Assembly: GCF_002078875.1 (NCBI RefSeq)
Contig: NC_034414.1
Span: forward strand, 11,272,225 to 11,336,224
Direction of reading: 5' to 3'
Length of the DNA stretch: 64,000 bases
Source: Numida meleagris
Lineage: Eukaryota; Chordata; Aves; Galliformes; Numididae
Positions 12,201 through 25,860 of this stretch are shown in pieces. The notes beneath the pieces are model-generated. The model was not told the origin of the DNA and made no database searches. It saw nothing but the letters and a program-made list of their open reading frames with translations. Each line of letters opens with the position of its first letter. The first letter of the stretch is position 1. Made by a program: the position numbers and the translations under genes.

Positions 12201-13768
12201 CCGCTAATGTATGTTTTCTGCCTGGTTGAGATTTCCAGAACTCAACAATAACCTTCCTATCTCTATAGATCTTAGAGGAATGGTGATGCATGGCTACATA
12301 CTCTGGCTTCACACAACTCCTGTATCCACCATCTCCTCTTTGCCAAGTAAATCCTCAGATGGCCAAATACCACAGGTCTCCTGCCTCTCTACTCTGCCAG
12401 TATTGCTAACATGTCCATCCGGTCTGGGGCTAAAGATTTAGACCAAAATAGTTAGGTTAATATCAGAGAGGAGCTAATGTAAAAATTCTCAGATAACTGA
12501 CCTGCTTATAAGTTTGTGGCATTAATATTCTCAGGATTTTCCTAGAGAACACTCCACTTTTTATTTCTGCAAAACTAGCTAAACATTTAAATTGGCAAAT
12601 TACCATTGTTTTCGGATCCCTTCCAAACTATTTTTCTGACAGCTCTTTAAATGACTGAAGCAAAATTGAGTGCATTAATGAAAATGCTTATATGCTACAC
12701 CCCCTTGAAACTTACACCCCTATAAGGAATGAAATAACAGTAAATCTCACAAAAGTACCCATTGTGTACTTACTTTAAGTTCAAGCTACAGGAATATAAT
12801 ATTACAGCTTTATTCAAAACCGTAGTCTAGCAACATTCAGACTACATGTGTGTACAGTAGTTATAAACACTATAAAGGCTTTATTCTAAACATCTTACAC
12901 TGGTAAAACAAAATAAAAGTTACTGCTTACATCATTTTGCAGAGAAATGTATATATCATACACTTGATATATCATATACTTTAGAGTGACTAAGATTAAA
13001 AATGACTGAGAGATGAATTATTTTTGTAAGGCAAGGCAACAAAAAAGAGAGACACAGAACGTCTGAATTTATGGCGTATATGTGAACTACTTGTTGTTTA
13101 CATTTATTTACGCGTTACAAAAATTACTACTGAAGATAAATTGCAAATCACTTGATGTCTGTTTAAGGATTAACTTCTACTGAAGTTATCATTCACAACT
13201 TCCCATTAATAATTATTTTGAAGACATAACAGACTTCAGATTGAATGTCCACTAGATTATAAGAGCAAATTTTTAATAGTCTGCATTAACTAGGAATTAT
13301 TTCATCTTATTGTCTGCCTTATTTGGAACAAGATTTATTTGCATAGGGATGCAATACAAAACCTATGCACATGTTCATTCCACTCTGTTACATAAAATAT
13401 TTGACAGCACCTAGATTTTTTGTTCTGGTCTATCTCCAAAGTATGAATTTCCTGCCTAATTTGTTCCAAGAAATCTTCACTCTCTCTCAATTCTCTGGAA
13501 GTTTTTCTTCAAAAAATCCAAACAGAACCTGACTAATCATTTGTTTATTTCTCTATTTTACTTTAAAGCCTTACCACTTTGTATACTGAGAATCACTAAA
13601 CAATTTTTCTGCATCTTACAAATATTTATCAAAGAATGCAGCTCACTGAAGTCAGCAGCATCAGCTTTTTGCATCTTTAAAAGTTTAAGCAGCATAAAAC
13701 TCTTTCCATGTTTGTGTGTATACGGGGGGTGTTTTAATTGTGCACATGGAAGGATTATTCTATGTTAT

Positions 13769-14085
13769 AATCATAGAATGGCTTGGGTTGGGAGGGACCT
13801 CAAGGATCATCAAGCTCCAACACCCCTGCCGCAGGCAGGGCCACCAACCTCCATATCTAATACTAGATGAGGCTCCCCAGGGTCTCATCCAACCTGGCCT
13901 TGAACACCTCCAGGGATGGGGCATCCACAATCTCTGTGGGCAGCCTGTTCCAGCACCTCACCACTCTCTTGATAAAGAACTTCCCCCTGATATCCAACCT
14001 AAATCTTTCTTCCTTCAACTTAAAACCATTTCACCTTGTCTTGCCATTATCTACCCTTGTAAAGAGTTGACTCCCCTCCTGTCTG
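13769..14085 (-). mobile_element. CR1 non-LTR retrotransposon fragment, 3' end
   Basis: About 320 bp of 5'-truncated CR1 in minus orientation. On the plus strand it starts with the complement of the 3' octamer tail (AATCATAGAATGG), then GGTTGGGAGGGACCTCAAGG and GGGGCATCCACAATCTCTGT, and runs to CTCCCCTCCTGTCTGCAG. These are typical CR1 3'-end sequences. It covers the last part of ORF2 and the 3'UTR. Open frames of 109 and 126 codons across it on the plus strand are antisense by-products, not genes. It lies in the last SOX6 intron in the same orientation as the gene. Confidence 0.93.
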
Positions 14086-16698
14086 CAGGCCAGTGATTCA
14101 CTTGGGGATAGAAATTAGCCCTTCCTCAATTGCTACTGCAAGATATGTACATGTGGTATAAGAGAATTCCAAACACAAATACGAAAGAGTATCATTTTTT
14201 TGCTAGTTATAGACTCCTCTAGCTACCTGCTTGATGGTCTTTATCCTATTTATCTTTTTATTCTGTGATGATAAGTTTTTGCCATTTTAACATACCCATT
14301 CCGAACATAATCAGTATACTCGTTTCCTTTTTAAGAGAAAATAAAGAGAAAACCTAGCAGGACTCCAAGCAGTACAAAACACTTAGCACAATTCAACACT
14401 TCATCAGTCTTTTTTCTTGTCATTTTTTCTCTATTGTATGCTGCAATATTTACTATAGAGTATATTAAATCCTAAAAATATACACTTGTCTCCTGTTTCA
14501 TTCTGTTAAAGAATCTCATCTCAATTCCCATGTGTACAATTCTGAAGAAAGGTTCATGCTCCACCAAAATGGTGGAAAAATGAGGGCAGTTAGGAAAACT
14601 GGTCCAAGTGATGTTTAATGTGACATGTAAAGAAGAATACAAAGAAGAGTAAGTTTAAGAAGTTGATGGGCACTGTTACTGTGTTTCACTTAATTATAAT
14701 CTACTTCACATGAAATGTTACTTTTTATTATTCAGTAAACTATTCTTCTGAAATAAAGTATGCCATATACGTTTTATGTTTCCGTTTAAGAAGCTGCTTG
14801 GTATCTTTCAATATATATATATTTTTTAATTAGGGTATAAAGGAATTTGGGGCATCATTCGTTAGTCACAAAAAACCATGAAAAGCATGAAATAATTTTT
14901 AGAAATCACAACTTGTGTTTCCTAAGTATCAGAATTTAAACCCATACTGAACCACAACCTTGTTCTCATTTCACATTTAGCAAATGCAAACACCTTTTAA
15001 AATTACTTTTATAACAAAACTTATTGTTTCCAGTATAGTCCTTTGCATCACTTTATAAGTGCATACATGTAATTTACTGTTACTTTAAATCTCCTTTAAC
15101 ATGAGTTGAGCACTGTAAATTGGACTTAGCATAAATATGAATAGGAATTAATACTTTCAAGAAAATGATTACAATCCCATGGTGTTTGTGATCACATTGT
15201 TTGATAGATGACAAAGATGTTAAGTTTTGGTTGCATTTTGAATACATTTATTTTCTAATAGTCACAGTAGTACGCTTTATGTAGGTACTTTTATAAGTTT
15301 CTTAAATCTGCCCTCCATATTCACCTACATATTTAACCATCACTTCTGATGCATGAAACACTACTGCTTAATTCTGTTTTGAATTACCAAACAATTGGCA
15401 AATTGTCCAGATTGCTGTTTTTGCATTTCTTGTATAGATATGATTTGGCCTGTCAAACTGCTTTGGACAACAGCTGAAGTTTCATTCCCTTTGTCTGAAT
15501 GTAACTTGTGATGTGCTGTATGTATTCAGATTTCCGTTTAGGGTTCTAAGAACAATTTTGATGGAAGCCTATTAGTAAACAATTTCCCTTAGAGTGAAGA
15601 ATAAAAATACAATGTTAAAATTGTAGACTGGAGGGTTATTTCAACATATCAAAACCACTTCAATTTACTGATTGAAGAAAGAGCCCACATTGTTGCAGGC
15701 TGTACCACAGAATAATTGACTGCAACAGGAGTTCTCCGTCCCAAGCCAAAAATGAGGGCACATAATCCACGTCAAGGTCAATTATCTGGTACTAAAGTAC
15801 CCAACAAAAGGAGACTATTGTGATTAAAGAAATAAGCAGAACATTGTGAATTTGGAAGGACTGGCAGTGGAGAAAGCATTTAGACTCTCTGTAAACCACC
15901 AGAAACATTGTTGGCGCACTGAGCATCACAGATCAATTCATTAAAAAAAGCACAGGAGAGAGAAATCAGTTATGCTGCAGTTGTTTCACTGCACTAATGC
16001 TATCTTTCGTCTGTCAGTCTTTCATAGTTCTGCCTTCTGTCCTGAAGAACAGAGATAATGCTGTAAAAAACCACGCACAATGTTCTTAAAATTGTGCCAG
16101 GTTCTTTCTGTACCATATATTCCAAATTGTAATTCTATCCAATCTGCCTATGCACTACTTGAAAGACTCATCCTAAACCATGCATTTTTTAAAAAAGATT
16201 ATTTATCACAGTCCTATTTGTAACAAAAATCCTCGTACTCTCATGTAATGATACCATTCCTTTATGTTTGTTCCTAGTCTAACAACAATTACTCCTGTAC
16301 CTTTTTTCATTTTCCACCTTTCCCAACTCCTTATTCTACACTGGAACAATTTTTTTGTGTTGTTCTTTTTGTTCTTGTCTTAACTTAGGAAATTCTACTG
16401 GAGCTGTTACTAACTCTGAGTGGATTAGCATATTAGCAACTCACAAAAGGCATGAGTCAAAACTTTCAGGATAACAGAAGACAATTCCTCTTGAAGAATT
16501 CCACTGTCAGTTTTATAATCAGAATTTAGTGGCAAGCTAAGGTTCCATTTTCTGAGATATATGTTTTTAACATGATTTTATAGATTCAGATCCTTACCTT
16601 CTAAATGCCATTAATAAGTGGCTTAAACAGATAAGTGAATTTGTTGTCAAAGAGAATGCTCATTCCAATGCAATGAAAACAATTACAATAGTACTCAC

Positions 16699-16915
16699 CC
16701 TACGGTAAAAAACTGCCTCATCTCCTGTCTTCGAGACCTCATCAGTTGTTTGTATTCACCAATACGCAATTTCTTTCCATCAACAATACAGGTACGTTTT
16801 GGTCGAGGTTTGTATTTGTAATTAGGATACTTTTCTAGGTGGATTTTACTTAGCCGTGCCTGCTCTTCATAATAAGGTTGTTTTTCTTGATTTGACATAG
16901 ACTTCCAGCGAGATC
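16699..16915 (-). CDS. SOX6: SOX6 coding exon: second half of the HMG box
   Basis: A 217 bp exon with acceptor TTTGTTAATAG before GATCTCGCTGG and donor ACCGTAGG before GTGAGTAC. It completes the HMG box with [38 protein letters not shown] and [20 protein letters not shown], then [14 protein letters not shown]. The KYKPRPKR basic cluster at the end of the box is the C-terminal nuclear localisation signal of Sox proteins. The segment after it ([18 protein letters not shown]) is a SoxD extension absent from SoxB and SoxE. The exon leaves in phase 2 and completes a Gly codon with the first base of the terminal exon. The open frame runs past the acceptor to an intronic ATG near 16976, which is not a real start. 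Confidence 0.97.
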
Positions 16916-19320
16916 CTATTAACAAAGCCATCAGTGAGTGCCCAGGTAAAGCAAGTGCAGTTTTACACATACGCATTTCAGTGCATCTTCTTGCTATAAT
17001 AAATACATTTTAAATAAGTTAATTAAATAAGCTGATTGGAATTTACATTAGCCAGCTCTTGTATTTTAAGACACATCTTAAAAGAGCCTTGACTTTCAGA
17101 TATTGCTGCAAACCTAACACATGTAAATCTTTATTAAATAGATGCACTTAAAATCAATAGTTAGTTCTCAAGACCTCATCCTCATGCCTCAAAACAGATT
17201 TTTTTATTATTATTTAATAATGTGAGCGTTAATCTATGAATAAATATATACCTTTGTATTAGCATGCACACTATTACGGCTCAGTAAGATCTACAACTGT
17301 ACTTTTAAGGCTTAACACATTGCCTGGGGATATTTGGTTTGATAGTTTTATGGAGATGTGGGCTATACCCTCCTACTAGCAGATATTAGTACCTTTCTAT
17401 TCAGTAGGATAAAATATCAAAACCTTACAGATTCAAGAATATTATGAAAAAATCCCTTGTCTGTCTTAAATTTACTAATATTTTGATATACGCTTCCAAC
17501 CACGTCATAAGTGGAAAGGACTACCTTGGGAAAGTTACACTTTATTTTCTTAACAAAAATTACCTTTTTCAAAAAAAGGAGAAAAACGGAAAGCATATTT
17601 GTAACTCTCTATCCCACTTCGGGTACTGTAAACTTTCATTGAAAGCTGCACCAATAAAAAGTACAAAATATAATGCAGTGTTCACAGAAAGAGGAAAAAG
17701 AATTCAGATCTCTCACATTGTTTATAAGAAGCTATCTAAACATTTGAATAGAGAAGGTGTTTTGTTTTTTTTATGGGATAGGAAAGGCAGAAAGTAGTTT
17801 TTTGGTGTCTTTTAGATGGATAAAATGATTACAGCTGTGTTAAACGTGGGTGGAAGCTGTTCTTTTACCAAGATTTTTCATACATCAACAAATGGAAAAG
17901 TTGTATAAATATAATCCATAGTCAGCCATACTCTGTGTCAGCTCTAATATTTCAAGTTTTTTCTTATTGTCCTGGAAAAGTTGCACAGATATTATATGGA
18001 TACAGACTTATTTGTGGCAGAGAAAATAATGACAGGTTAATTCCATGGTTAACAAACACTCAATTGCTGGCACTTCTGATATATTTATGCAGAAAGTTTA
18101 CATTTTAATGAATACAGTTACTATACTCCTAATAGTTTTTTCACAGAATGCACACAAATAATATAGATTCCCTACAGCTGCCAACACTGAAACAGAGCAG
18201 GTTTTATACAAAACTGAAAGGCTATTCATATAACTTACTAATATGGTAGACAAAAATATGAGAACTACGAAGTAAGATTTTGAAAGTTTTAGGACAAAGC
18301 AACATTTATTTCTATATATGCTTGCCTCTGTAATAAACTTGGGTAAGAATGTATTTGAACTCAAAATTTACAATAAAATGATTACAGATGAAATTTGATT
18401 TTTACTTTTATTTATTATGAGTTACATTTAGGATCTGTCTTCAGCTTCAAAGACTCAAAGTAAATAAAGGTTTTCATGTTTCACCACTCATTCTCACGTA
18501 TGTTTCTAATTCTCCAGAGAGGTCTCAAAAAGCAAATCAAAATTTCTCAAAAATGAGACAATTTATTTGCACAGAGACAAAACAATCCGTGGTGTATTCC
18601 CCAATTGTCACCAATCTATACAAATTAAATATTAACAAAAGCATATTTTGATTAAGCAATATTTTAGTTGTATGATGCAAGTGCTTCCTTAGCTTTTTGA
18701 ACATGCTAATATTTTGCATCCGAGAAGATATATGTCTACATGTCCCTTAAACTGTGCCAGGTTTCTTGATATTGCACTGCCTGACATTAACCTTCCATCA
18801 TGATTTTGTTCTTTACTATCTTTTTTTTCTCAGTAGTTACTCCAGAAAGTACCATTTTACATTCAGGTGATCTGTAGTTCAAGTGATTTCTGATGGAATC
18901 TTGTAATTAGATCTTTTATCGGGATAGACTCTTGCAACATATTTCACAAAACATTCTTCACAAATGTTACTAAGTTAAAAGCATATCGTCAGTCTGCTGT
19001 TAGAAATAAATAGAATTTAGGGACAGTGTTAAAAGGGAAAAGGAAAGGAATGAAAACAGCGCACGAGTTTTGATTTGTGTCACTTTCAGTAATACCAGTT
19101 TTAGTGAACATCTCCCTGACAAAGTATGTCCTAAAATCAGTGAAGTTACATAACTATGAAGGTAGCTACTAGCCTGTTCACTAATACAAATAACCTCATC
19201 ATTTCGCATCTCCAGAAAAAACTAATGTCTGCCAATCATCACTGCTATAGCACAGCATTCTAAGTTTTCCTTAAATTTGGTTCACTCACAGTCACAAGTT
19301 GTTCACTGCCTTGAACTTAC
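16916..19320 (-). other. SOX6 intron within the HMG box, 2.4 kb
   Basis: A phase-1 intron that splits the HMG box after ISKIL, with donor GTAAGT at 19320-19315 and acceptor TTTGTTAATAG ending at 16916. Its position is a SoxD group marker. It is AT-rich unique sequence with no dispersed repeat that I can recognise. A 117-codon plus-strand open frame (17444-17797) has lysine-rich, low-complexity composition and no domain; I treat it as chance. Confidence 0.92.
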
Positions 19321-19554
19321 CTAGAATTTTGCTAATGTTGGAGTTGTGCATGTCAGGGAAAGCTTGGAGAATTTTTCGACGCTCATCCTTTGCCCAAACC
19401 ATGAAAGCATTCATTGGTCGTTTGATGTGTGGTTCACTACTGGCTCGACCCCGCGAATCCCGGTAGACTCGAGCTTCAGCCACAGTGGCACCTCCTGTTG
19501 GCCAACAATAATACTGCTGTAGTTTAGCTGCAGAGCCATTCATTGCTTTACTTC
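19321..19554 (-). CDS. SOX6: SOX6 coding exon: first half of the HMG box
   Basis: A 234 bp exon with acceptor CATTACAG before GAAGTAAAGC and donor ATTCTAG before GTAAGT. It encodes [20 protein letters not shown], continues through [20 protein letters not shown], then enters the HMG box at [20 protein letters not shown] and ends at NISKILG. The HMG box is the DNA-binding domain: it binds the minor groove of A/T-A/T-CAA-A/T-G sites and bends DNA. The RPMNAFMVW core and the Asn/Phe/Met intercalating wedge are all present. The intron after ISKIL-G interrupts the box at a position used by SoxD genes. The [16 protein letters not shown] stretch just upstream separates SOX6 from most other Sox groups. 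The frame also stays open upstream into the intron by chance (to 19612), but the acceptor and phase argue that this extra piece is not coding. Confidence 0.97.
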
Positions 19555-22500
19555 CTGTAATGTCAGGGCAGGAAGAAACAAGATGGATGCAAAACATTAT
19601 TATGTGGATCATGCAAGTGCTTTCAGTGCTGTGTTTATTTTAGCCTCATTCTCTTTCCCTCTCTGCTGCCAGATCTATGAGAGAGACAGAGACAGAGAAA
19701 GGATGTCCAGTGATTTCACTTGTAACTGCTCAGACTCACCCATCAACATCTGAATGAGAAAATTACACTATTATTTCTCCAGTTATGAGGTTTGAAAAAA
19801 TCTCAGTTTGAGATCTTAACATAGCATTCATGTTCAGAATGCTCAACAAAACTCACATAAAAGCTACACTTGAGAATCCAAACTGTTGCAGACCTGTTCA
19901 CACAAGTTGCTTACAATGACTGCTGCTGGAGCAGAGAAGCACATCACACATTTCTTAAAATAAATTATATAGTACACTAAGATGCAAGCTACTGGTTGTA
20001 TGGGACTGATCATGTCTGGAGCTGAACATCTTAAGGTAACATCTGCTTCAGTTGAATTTAAACGTGTCATGGAACATTCAATCACATATTTGCAAGAAAA
20101 CTCTCTACCCACAGTTCAGCTTGTGCATGCAAACTGTAGTTTGGTTTTTGAATGCAGCCAGTCCTGTTGTTTGGCCACAAGCAGCAAACCATCATAAGAA
20201 ATTCAGAGTTCACAGGACTGTGTATGAGCTGTAGAACTAGTTAATACAGAAGAAAGAGCTAACAGACTGGATAATGCCTCATTTTTCCAGGAAAACTTTT
20301 GCGTTATGATAATAACATATGTTTACAGAACTAGATCTTCACTACAACAGAAAGGCAAAAAGGTCTTTCCTACAATAGGAAATTGACATATGTAATCTTA
20401 GGCCTTGGACATTTATTTCATATTTGCAAAAAAAAAAAAAAGTTATTTCTTTACACTAAGTAGTGATCTACTAATTTCAGTGACTGACTCAAAAGATTTT
20501 AATTGTACAAACACTAATTTACCATAAAAACACTATATCATAGATACACCATTTAAAACTTTCTGTGTAGGAAATACATTTATGTGAAAGAAGTCCTAAA
20601 ATACAGGATGCATGACTAATACACTACCTTTTTGCCACCAGGTCCACAGTACATTAATTTAATTTAAAAAGCACTGACCATACAGGATAGATTCATTTTG
20701 CTTTACATGGTGTTGACAGCCATGTTTATTGTGCAGTGAAATGTAGTGTCAAGCTGACTGTATCCATCAACACAGGGCAATATGCTGACTACTGGGCCAG
20801 ATGAAGACATACATTACTCTGAGAGCAAAACACTCATTCATATACAGCAGTGTCTTCAACTGAGGATCACCATGGCAATTTATGATGCCTCCAGTGCCAT
20901 TACTTTATAACTGACACCAATTTGGCAATTTGTATACTAACATGCGTGCATATAAAAGAAGGCAAGTTTGTAGCAAATGGAAGATGCAAAACTATTTTAA
21001 CACTATTCTAAGATAAGTATCATGCAAGAAGTGTTCAGCGCTTACAGGGGGCTACAAATGCAGTAAGTTTTTTACTGCAGAAAGGAACCGTAGTTTTGTC
21101 GAGTGACAGAAGACTTGGATTTGCATGAAGGACCATTTCAGGGGTGTATACAGTTCATGAGGCTTTGTTCATTTTTGTCAGAAGGCTTGCGACATGCATG
21201 TGAAAGATATCATCCTTTAAGAGAGCGTCTACTTATTGTGAAACTATAGTAAGTTATAAACATGTAAGTCAACACTGAAACATTTATCGAGATAAATAAC
21301 TGCATAATTTGAGGAAGATTAACTGTATCACATAATGGTCATTCCATCTTTTAAAAAATTCTGTAACATTTTAAAATAGTATGTGGGCAATTAAGAAGTT
21401 TGTAACAAATTTAAAAAATATTTTTTAATTAAAAAGTCATTTACTATTGAGCTATTCTACTCATAACAAAGAAAACATATTTGAACCTGTAGGATGATTT
21501 TCCATCTTTGATTTTCTGAAAGGTAGTTATTCACTGTGGCAAAGGAGTTTGTCTTTCGCCCTTTCTAACAAAGTTTTGACATAACCTAATAATGGGGGCA
21601 CAGAGTACTTTTGCTAGTAGATTACAGGTTGATTTTTTAATCTGGAAATAATTTAGGCAGGAAGAAAAAACCACATAAGCAATCTATTTTCAGAGAAAGG
21701 TTATGTTAGAAAACAATTTATACTTAAAGTAATAAATTACAATCATCCCAAGAAGCTCTGGCTGCATCTGCTTTAAGCAAGTCTGTACTTGAAGGATTTG
21801 AAAAAGCAGCCAAAAAGTTTATGTTCTTTGTGCTTGATCTCTGGGGGAATATTTGCAAGTTGACCCATAGGCCGTCACAAAAGCATCTGCAAAATGAATT
21901 TCTGCAAATAACTAAAGTAGTATAATCTCTGTTCTCTTCTAAGTATCTCAAAGCTACAGAATTACATTCAGCTTGTAAAGTGTTATAAGAAAATACTTTT
22001 GTTAGCATGCGATTCCACATGGGGAGCCAGAAATTCTCAGTATCTTCGAAGGTTAGAAAGGAGGCACTAATGATATAAAAAGCACATATGCTGAGTGAGC
22101 TCTTTCAAGTTGAAACACATAAAAAAAAAAGCTTTCAAACTGCACAGTTGTTCTTAGGTACTTCACACTGTCATTCAGATATTTAAACAGTATCATGTCC
22201 TATATAAACAATTTAAACAGGTATTACAAAGTATGGATTTCTTTTCATGCTGTGATAGTGATAGTACTGACAGAAACAAAGATGCCTTAAATTTTTGAAA
22301 AAAAAGATATATAATAGTGTAAAGTCGTATGTGTTTCATACCTGTTCTTTTTGAAAATGTTTTCTGAGAAAGTTAATAAATAATAATCCCAAAACATTAG
22401 ATAAAATAAAGAACACAGTAATGATGAAGGGTGAGAAGAGAAGACAACACTGGTAATTGTCTTTCTATGGCAACTAATGCTCTACCTGATAGTTCTGCAG

Positions 22501-23635
22501 TTCATGCTGCAATTGTGGAAGGAGAGTTTAGTTTTCAGAATCAAGAGCTTGGTCAGGATTCAAAATTATTGCAAAAGCAGTACAGTTTGGCTGCCCTAAT
22601 GGCTTAGTTGGCAAAGAAATCTACACTTTGGCCTAAAGGCTTGAGCTATCCTCAAAGTGACACTTTTAGCTTGCAAGGGTGTAGACTGTCTAGCTTCCTA
22701 GCTCCCTTGCATTTACTCAACTTGTCATGACTTAGATGATTTAAAGCTAAAATGAGATTAGAGGAGAATGATCGTTTTTTGTGGGTCTATGGCAATCAAC
22801 TCCACTGTGGGAGCTGGATTCCAGACTAGCATCTGGGGATAGTATTGGGCCAAAGAACAGCACAGAATGAATATAAAAATGTTACAGCTTCATTAAAATA
22901 ATTTCAAACAATATTTTTCTTCCAAAAGAGATTGACTGTTCTCTAATGCATAGGCAAGAACTCACAGGCTTTTGAAAGATAAAGGAATCTCCTCATCCAC
23001 AAGGAGAAGATAAACATTTTCCATGAATGAAATGCTAAGAAACATATAGTAACAACTGATACAATACTTATTTATGAATTCCTGCATTTATCTGAGTTTC
23101 TCACTTTGTAAAATAGCAAGAATTTTAGGACAGGCACCATCTTCCTGAAATGTTGACCACGTAAGTTTTTCTTCATGTATTTAATGAGATGGGATTTTAC
23201 TCTCCATTTTGTATGTCATTTACCAAAACAAAACATCAGATCCAGCCTTTACTTCTTACCAGAATGCAAATCATGATTACTGTGACAGAGAGGAGCAAAA
23301 GAGGTTGAGAAAAAGATGAAGAAAGAATGAGAAAAGAAGTGACAGCAAAGAGAGGGAGAGTTTTATCAGTCCCTCTGTTATTCTTTAATTACTCTGGCCA
23401 TTGATTCACTTTTGAAATGACACATTTCCTTTGAATCCCCTCATATAATGAGTATTTGGCTACTCTAGAGAATATACTACATCTCATCTTCCATAAATAT
23501 ATATATCCAGATAGGATATACAGAAATAAAGACAGTCTTCCCAGGTTCCTAATATGAAAGTGATTTGTTAGCAGTAGAGCTCATATCATCAGTTATTCAT
23601 TAAGCTAAGATAATATTATTGTCTACTCTAGAAAG

Positions 23636-23653
23636 AACTGATCATGATCAGTT
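23636..23653. repeat. 18 bp perfect palindrome at the CR1 5' boundary
   Basis: AACTGATCATGATCAGTT is its own reverse complement. It sits where the CR1-like sequence (GATCAGTTAGGCAGAGAATG) begins. It could be a by-product of CR1 insertion or coincidence. Confidence 0.85.
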
Positions 23654-24373
23654 AGGCAGAGAATGGCTTGAGAGCAGCCCAGAGGAGAAGGATTTGGGAG
23701 AGTCAATTGATGAAAGATTCAATATGAGTTGGCAATGTGCGCTTGCAGCCCAGAAGGCCAACCATATCCTGGGTTGCATCAAGAGAAGTGTGACCAGCAG
23801 GTTGAGGGAGGTGATTATGCCCCTCTGCTCTGCTCTCGTGAAACCCCACCTGGAGTACTGCGTCCAGTTGTGGGGTCCCCAACACAAGGAGGACATGGAG
23901 TTGTTGGAGCATGTCCAGAGGAGGGCCACAAAGATGATCAGAGTGCTGGAGCACCTTCCCTATGAGGACAGGCTGAGAGAGCCAAGGATCTTCAACCTCG
24001 AGAAGAGAAGGCTCTGAGGAGACCTTATAGCGGCTTACCAGTACCTGAAGGGGGCCTACAGAAAAGCTGGGGAGGGACTTTTTATAAGGCAGGTAGTGAC
24101 AGGATGACGGGAAATGGTTTTAAACTGGAAGAGGGTAGATTTGGACTAGAAATCAGGAAGAAATTCTTTACTGTGAGGGTGGTGAGACACTGGCACAGGT
24201 TGCCCAGTGAGGCTGTGGATGCCCCCTCCCTGGAGGCATTCAAGGCCAGGCTGGATGTGGCTTTGAGCAACCTGGGCTAGAGAGAGGTGTCCCTGCCTGT
24301 AGCAGGGGGGTTGGAACTAGATGATCTTAAAGGTCCCTTCCAACCCAAACTATTCTGTGATTCTATGATTCTG
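23640..24373 (+). mobile_element. CR1 non-LTR retrotransposon, 5'-truncated, with ORF2 tail
   Basis: About 0.73 kb of CR1 in plus orientation, antisense to SOX6. An open frame to 24017 contains the C-terminal end of the CR1 ORF2 reverse transcriptase, with [40 protein letters not shown] and [20 protein letters not shown], ending EKRRL and a stop. The CR1 3'UTR follows: GGTTTTAAACTGGAAGAGGG, GGTCCCTTCCAACCCAAACT, then the octamer tail ATTCTGTGATTCTATGATTC. The catalytic core upstream is missing, so the copy cannot move by itself. The uninterrupted ORF2 tail suggests moderate rather than great age. An 18 bp palindrome (23636-23653) straddles the 5' truncation point, so that boundary is good only to about 15 bp. 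Confidence 0.95.
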
Positions 24374-25479
24374 TCTTCAAAACAGCTGTCTCAGTCTGTG
24401 GTAATAAAACTAGCACTGCTAGTAGCTTGCATGTCAGAAACTAAAACCTAATGAACATGCAATTAAGAGTCACTCTTTTGCTGCTAGAGAGGGGTTACTC
24501 ATAAACATGGAAATGCAGTAAGAGCAGGAAGCATTAAAACCTGGCTTGGCAGTTCCCCTTTCCAGCTCTTAGCAAGCAGACAGACAAATGCAGCCTTTCT
24601 GAAAGATACAGCAATATTTCAAATCAAATAGAAAAATGCAAATTTGGGTTGAAAAAAATGACACACACACAACAAAAGCTTTGGAAAATCTAGAATACAA
24701 GATTAATAACATATCTATTTTTTGAACTGTTAAGCTCAGAGCTTTTTCCAAGTTAGACAAATTACTACTTCACTCTAATCTAAGACTTGTAATAGGGTTA
24801 ATGTATCGTTTATATTTGTTTTGTCCCTTGCCTGCTTCTAACTTTTTTTTAACATCCTCACCCATATTCATTAGACTTTCTGATTCTGTATTAACAGAAA
24901 GAGAGGTAAAATAAATGGGTATCTCATGAACTATTGTCGTTACTGGCATGTCTTGTCATCACTGTGCAAAACTAACACCCATGTGGAAACATGACTAGCT
25001 GCCCAACAGGGATGCCTGCAGTCATGCAGACACAAATATTCTGCAGGGAAGTGTCTGTTCATCAAGATACTTTCATTCCAAATGCTAAACAAATATCATT
25101 CAGCTGAGATTTGAGGGCCCAAAATGTCTTGTAAGCTGCACGTCAGTGAATAAAGAGGGGATGAATACTGAGAAATACAAGTGATTCACGATATAGTGCA
25201 ATATTCAAATGGGCTCTAAAATATTTCACCTGTAAAGTTTCTGAAATATGCTAAGTGAATACTAAGAGTTGACAATATACTGTAGCAGAGGTTAGCTACA
25301 TTTATGCAACACTCAGTTATGATAAGGCTTCTATTTTTCCTGTTAAGAGACTCCATTCTCTTTAAAACATCAACAAGAAGAACCAAGAGGGAATTCCCTA
25401 AGGTCAGCTCTGAGGAAACATAAACCTCTAATTCAATAACTCCGCTACTGCACTGAAAAAGGCCTTATTATTGCAACAT

Positions 25480-25860
25480 CCATATGGAGTCAATTGGACA
25501 TTAATGACTAATCAATCCCTCCCCTTTCTATTCTACTTATAGTGTCACAAACCATGTTTAGATTAGCCCATTTCCTGCTTAGGATCGCTCAAGATGTCTT
25601 TTGTTCTTTCAGGGCTGGCCTGATGGAGGCAGCTTAAACAAACACACGACCCAAGTGGTGCAGGAGTTATAAACTGCCATATGTGAATGAACAAAGGGGC
25701 CATACTAAAGCCTTTTGTGGTATTTGTTAATGTTTTTCATCTGAGTTTAAAAAGACCTAATGACTTTGCGGTGAGCTGATGCATGTGGCTCGTGGCTTTG
25801 CAAAATGAAGGAAACTCTACCCAGTTATATATCAGCATATATTTTCCAAAGTGCCTGTTT
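25480..25860. promoter_or_regulatory. Candidate intronic enhancer with paired SOX-type motifs
   Basis: A unique island in the 17 kb intron. AACAAAGG at 25690-25697 and, inverted, CCTTTTGT at 25711-25718 match the Sox core (A/T)(A/T)CAA(A/T)G on opposite strands with 13 bases between them. Homeodomain-type TTAATGACTAATC lies upstream near 25500. Sox proteins that dimerise prefer such paired sites. Conservation and activity are not known to me; this is motif-based inference. Confidence 0.25.

Noticed and set aside
13716..14096. 126-codon plus-strand open frame
   Set aside because: It lies antisense across a CR1 3' end and encodes only translated repeat; not a gene.
17444..17797. 117-codon plus-strand open frame inside the HMG-box intron
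   Set aside because: Low-complexity, lysine-rich, antisense to SOX6, no domain, no splice or promoter context.
19555..19612. Upstream extension of the HMG-box exon to an ATG ([14 protein letters not shown])
   Set aside because: The acceptor TTACAG at 19555-19560 and phase-1 joining with the 109 bp exon explain the true boundary; the extension is intron.
23648..23965. Overlapping 78-93 codon frames on both strands
   Set aside because: Shadow frames of the CR1 ORF2 tail.
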